60,000 nt of DNA, taken from Symbiodinium natans (taxonomy: Eukaryota; Sar; Dinophyceae; Suessiales; Symbiodiniaceae). This document shows, piece by piece, positions 58,096-60,000 of this stretch; the first letter of the stretch is position 1, and every line of letters begins with the position of its first letter. The stretch is taken from the NCBI GenBank assembly GCA_905221605.1, contig CAJNDS010002115.1:315501-375500 (forward strand), given 5' to 3'. The notes under the pieces were generated by a model. The model was not told the origin of the DNA. It saw nothing but the letters and a program-made list of their open reading frames with translations, and searched no databases. The position numbers and the translations under genes were made by a program.

Positions 58096-58207
58096 TCCTC
58101 ACCCGCAGAGGCACTCCGAAGATGGTGCGATGGTAAAGCCTGCCATCACGGCCCTCCTCGAGGACCCGCGCTTCAGACCTCCGAACGACCCTCACAAGCC
58201 CGCCTAG
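58096..58207 (+). CDS. Terminal exon-like segment
   Basis: After a CCCTAAA array and CTCACCCGCAG, the frame reads RHSEDGAMVKPAITALLEDP then RFRPPNDPHKPA and stops at TAG 58205-58207. This is highly protein-like and probably the carboxyl end of an unknown protein. A family E element follows 11 bp later. Confidence 0.45.
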
Positions 58208-58218
58208 ACTCCAGCTGT

Positions 58219-58266
58219 GGGCAGTTCTCTAATATTGGGGCGGTGTTGGATCCCTCAAATGAAAAA

Positions 58267-58317
<51 letters not shown>

Positions 58318-58396
58318 TACGGTGCCCTTGTAGAAGAACGACCCCCCCAACAAAAACAATAAACAAATGAACAGGGACCCTAGTTTAGAGAACTAG
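58219..58396. mobile_element. Family E element expanded by a (GA)n run
   Basis: The left end GGGCAGTTCTCTAATATTGG matches the copy at 17987, and the right end GTTTAGAGAACTAG matches its other end. The shared GTTGGATCC and GGGACC inner parts are separated by about 50 bp of (GA)n (58267-58316). Confidence 0.7.
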
Positions 58397-58515
58397 CCTA
58401 GGTAACTAGGCCCTTGGGCCAGTTCATATTTCCCTTTATTGGGTTAAGAGGATGATGTTCCTAAATCTCTCCGATATGGGTCCTTGAGAAAGAAGGAGCT
58501 GAAGCTCCCGTGCAG

Positions 58516-58633
58516 GTGGGGGGGGGGGGGGGGTGGGGGAAAGGGGGATGCTTCTAGGTCTGCAGTGCCTGGTTTGGAGGGTTGGGTTGTTTGGAGGGTT
58601 TGGAGGGTTTAGGGGGTTTAGGGTTTCAGGATT
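58516..58633. repeat. G run and degenerate telomere-like units
   Basis: About 17 G residues at 58517-58533, then GGTTTGGAGGGTTTAGG variants from 58575. Confidence 0.75.
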
Positions 58634-58636
58634 CCG

Positions 58637-58834
58637 GTGCTAAGGTTCTCAGGCTCCAGTTTTCAACCTGCAAAAGGGGCGTGCTTTTTTGACGAGATGT
58701 ACAGCAGGTTGACCCTGAAACGCACGCGCTTTAGCTGGAACCCCGAAAATTTGCGGGTTGCGATTCAGGTTTCACATTCGGGCTTTGTACAGTTTCCGAA
58801 GAGAAGCCTAAACGGATCACAGGCTAAACGCTAG
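58637..58834 (+). CDS. Unclassified small open frame, doubtful
   Basis: 65 codons reading FFDEMYSRLTLKRTRFSWNP and LRVAIQVSHSGFVQFPKRSL. Not recognised and no splice support. Confidence 0.2.
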   Translation: MLRFSGSSFQPAKGACFFDEMYSRLTLKRTRFSWNPENLRVAIQVSHSGFVQFPKRSLNGSQAKR

Positions 58835-58914
58835 CGCTGAGCCTGAAACCCTAAACCCATGCAGCCCCATAATCTAATCACCCAGAGAGAACCCCTCTCT
58901 CTCCCCACCACCAC

Positions 58915-59043
58915 AAACCCTAAACCCTAAGCCCGAAGCCCTATGCCCTAAACCCTAAACCCTAAACCCTAAACCCTAAACCCTAAACCCTAAACCCTAA
59001 ACCCTAAACCCTAAACTAAACCCTAAACCCTAAACCCTACACC
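58915..59043. repeat. Telomere-like array (CCCTAAA)n
   Basis: About 18 units with CCCTAAG and CCCGAAG variants on the left and one CTAAA deletion near 59015. Confidence 0.95.
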
Positions 59044-59300
59044 CCACAAACAAGCAAACAAACAAAAACAAGACTCTGAATCCCTGATGTTCTGTCAGGT
59101 GGGCAATTCACGCTGGGAGCTTCAAGGCCAAAGGGAACCCCCCAAAAAGCAACAATATTCTTCTTTATAAGGGCAATATAGGGATGATATCTCTTTAGGG
59201 TACTGTAGGGATAATGTTTTTTATTCCTTTTTGTTGGATATTCTTTCTTGAAAGGGGATTAGAGCCGGCCTCGGGCTTTCAAGTTGGATGGCTACAAGCT

Positions 59301-59452
59301 GGGATGTTCCCTCCGGTTTAGGATTTAGGGTTCAGGGTCTGGGGTTTAGGGCCCTAAACCCCAAACCCTAAAATAGCTCCTTAATAGGGATGTAAGTGCC
59401 CCCTATTACAATCCCTTTTAAGGAGCTGTCAGTATCAGGGGGGAACATCCCA
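59301..59452. mobile_element. Family A element carrying an inverted telomere-like insert
   Basis: Left end GGGATGTTCCCTCC, right end GGGGGGAACATCCCAAG, with the usual core CTCCTTAATAGGGATGTAAG and CCCTTTTAAGGAGCTG. Between the left end and the core, the expected TTATACTAAC is replaced by about 60 bp of TTTAGGG-type units that turn into CCCTAAA-type units at TTTAGGGCCCTAAA (59345-59358). Confidence 0.85.
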
Positions 59453-60000
59453 AGCTGCAAGGCCTAGAGCCCTCGCAGTGTAGTCCCTCTATGGCGGTAA
59501 GATAGATGTCCCATCGCTTAGCAGACTGCTATCGTTTCTGTGTTCTTGGCAGGCTTGGAGAGATTGTACCTGCACTGAACAGCGTGCTAATCGCGCGACT
59601 TCGTTTTTAGCCACGACCACCAGCATCACCAGCATCATCGGCACCATCACCACAGTAGCCAGAATCGCAATCCTCGTCAAGTGCTTCCTTAAACCCACCT
59701 TAAGCTGGGGCCGAGTTCTCGCTTGGCGGAGCTCACGGATGTAGTTGAATCCGGAATCCGGTGGCTAAGAGGACATAAACTCAAGGTCTTACAGCTCACG
59801 TATGCTGGTGCCGAGTCGTAATTGTGTCAGAAAGGAACCCTTGTGATACTTTACCAACCCCCCCCCCCCCCCCCCCTTTCCATCAAGGGTCCACGCTCCT
59901 ATGTCTGAAGCACCACGCCCACTTCCATGCAGAAAAACGCTTCCGGCTAATTAGTTGTTACCACTTGCAAACAAAGACACACTAGCTTGGCCGAAGAAGT
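59453..60000. other. Window end without a recognised gene
   Basis: A C run of about 18 lies at 59860-59877. A short minus-strand frame (59489-59698) has a Val/Met-rich hydrophobic stretch but no other support. Confidence 0.3.

Overview
This looks like nuclear DNA of a dinoflagellate, probably a Symbiodinium-type (Suessiales) genome. The evidence is mixed. Arrays of the heptamer TTTAGGG/CCCTAAA, the telomere repeat type reported for dinoflagellates, are scattered throughout. There is a close match to the dinoflagellate trans-splicing leader directly upstream of an intronless gene. Many isolated pentatricopeptide-repeat (PPR) coding segments occur, as does a LINE whose ORF1, endonuclease and reverse transcriptase can be read, together with many short inverted-repeat elements. 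No bacterial operon, rRNA, tRNA or CRISPR array was recognised. The species assignment is inference.

Layout. 1-2.9 kb: diverged direct duplications and a telomere-like array, no gene seen. 3.2-4.2 kb: coding exons of an unassigned protein, split by a 94-bp inverted-repeat element with a 4-bp target duplication; removing the element plus one copy of the duplication restores one reading frame (introner-like). 4.7-26 kb: short exon-like open segments separated by telomere-like arrays and inverted-repeat elements, including part of a gene at 20.4-21.5 kb. 26-54 kb: about sixteen single PPR motifs, all on the + strand and about 0.1-8 kb apart, consistent with one or a few PPR genes with very long introns. 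Within this stretch lie an intronless DUF2306-like membrane protein gene behind a relict spliced leader (32.1-32.8 kb), a 740-bp minisatellite grown inside an inverted-repeat element (36.0-36.8 kb), and a nearly complete but frameshifted LINE (45.7-50.2 kb) with telomere-like arrays at both ends. 54-60 kb: more telomere-like arrays, inverted-repeat elements and low-complexity tracts, with few coding traces.

At least nine families of short non-autonomous elements recur (named A to I here). Family A is about 100 bp with ends reading GGGATGTTCCCC; family B has ends CTTGGAGGTTCATGGGTA; the other ends are described in their entries. Several copies have visible target duplications, two families have an amplified internal unit, and two family A copies carry telomere-like DNA inside the hairpin.

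Every coding segment I could support reads on the + strand, although minus-strand shadows were only skimmed. Exon limits are estimates by eye from open frames, splice-like AG|G or GT signals and protein-like composition. Transcript data would be needed to fix them.
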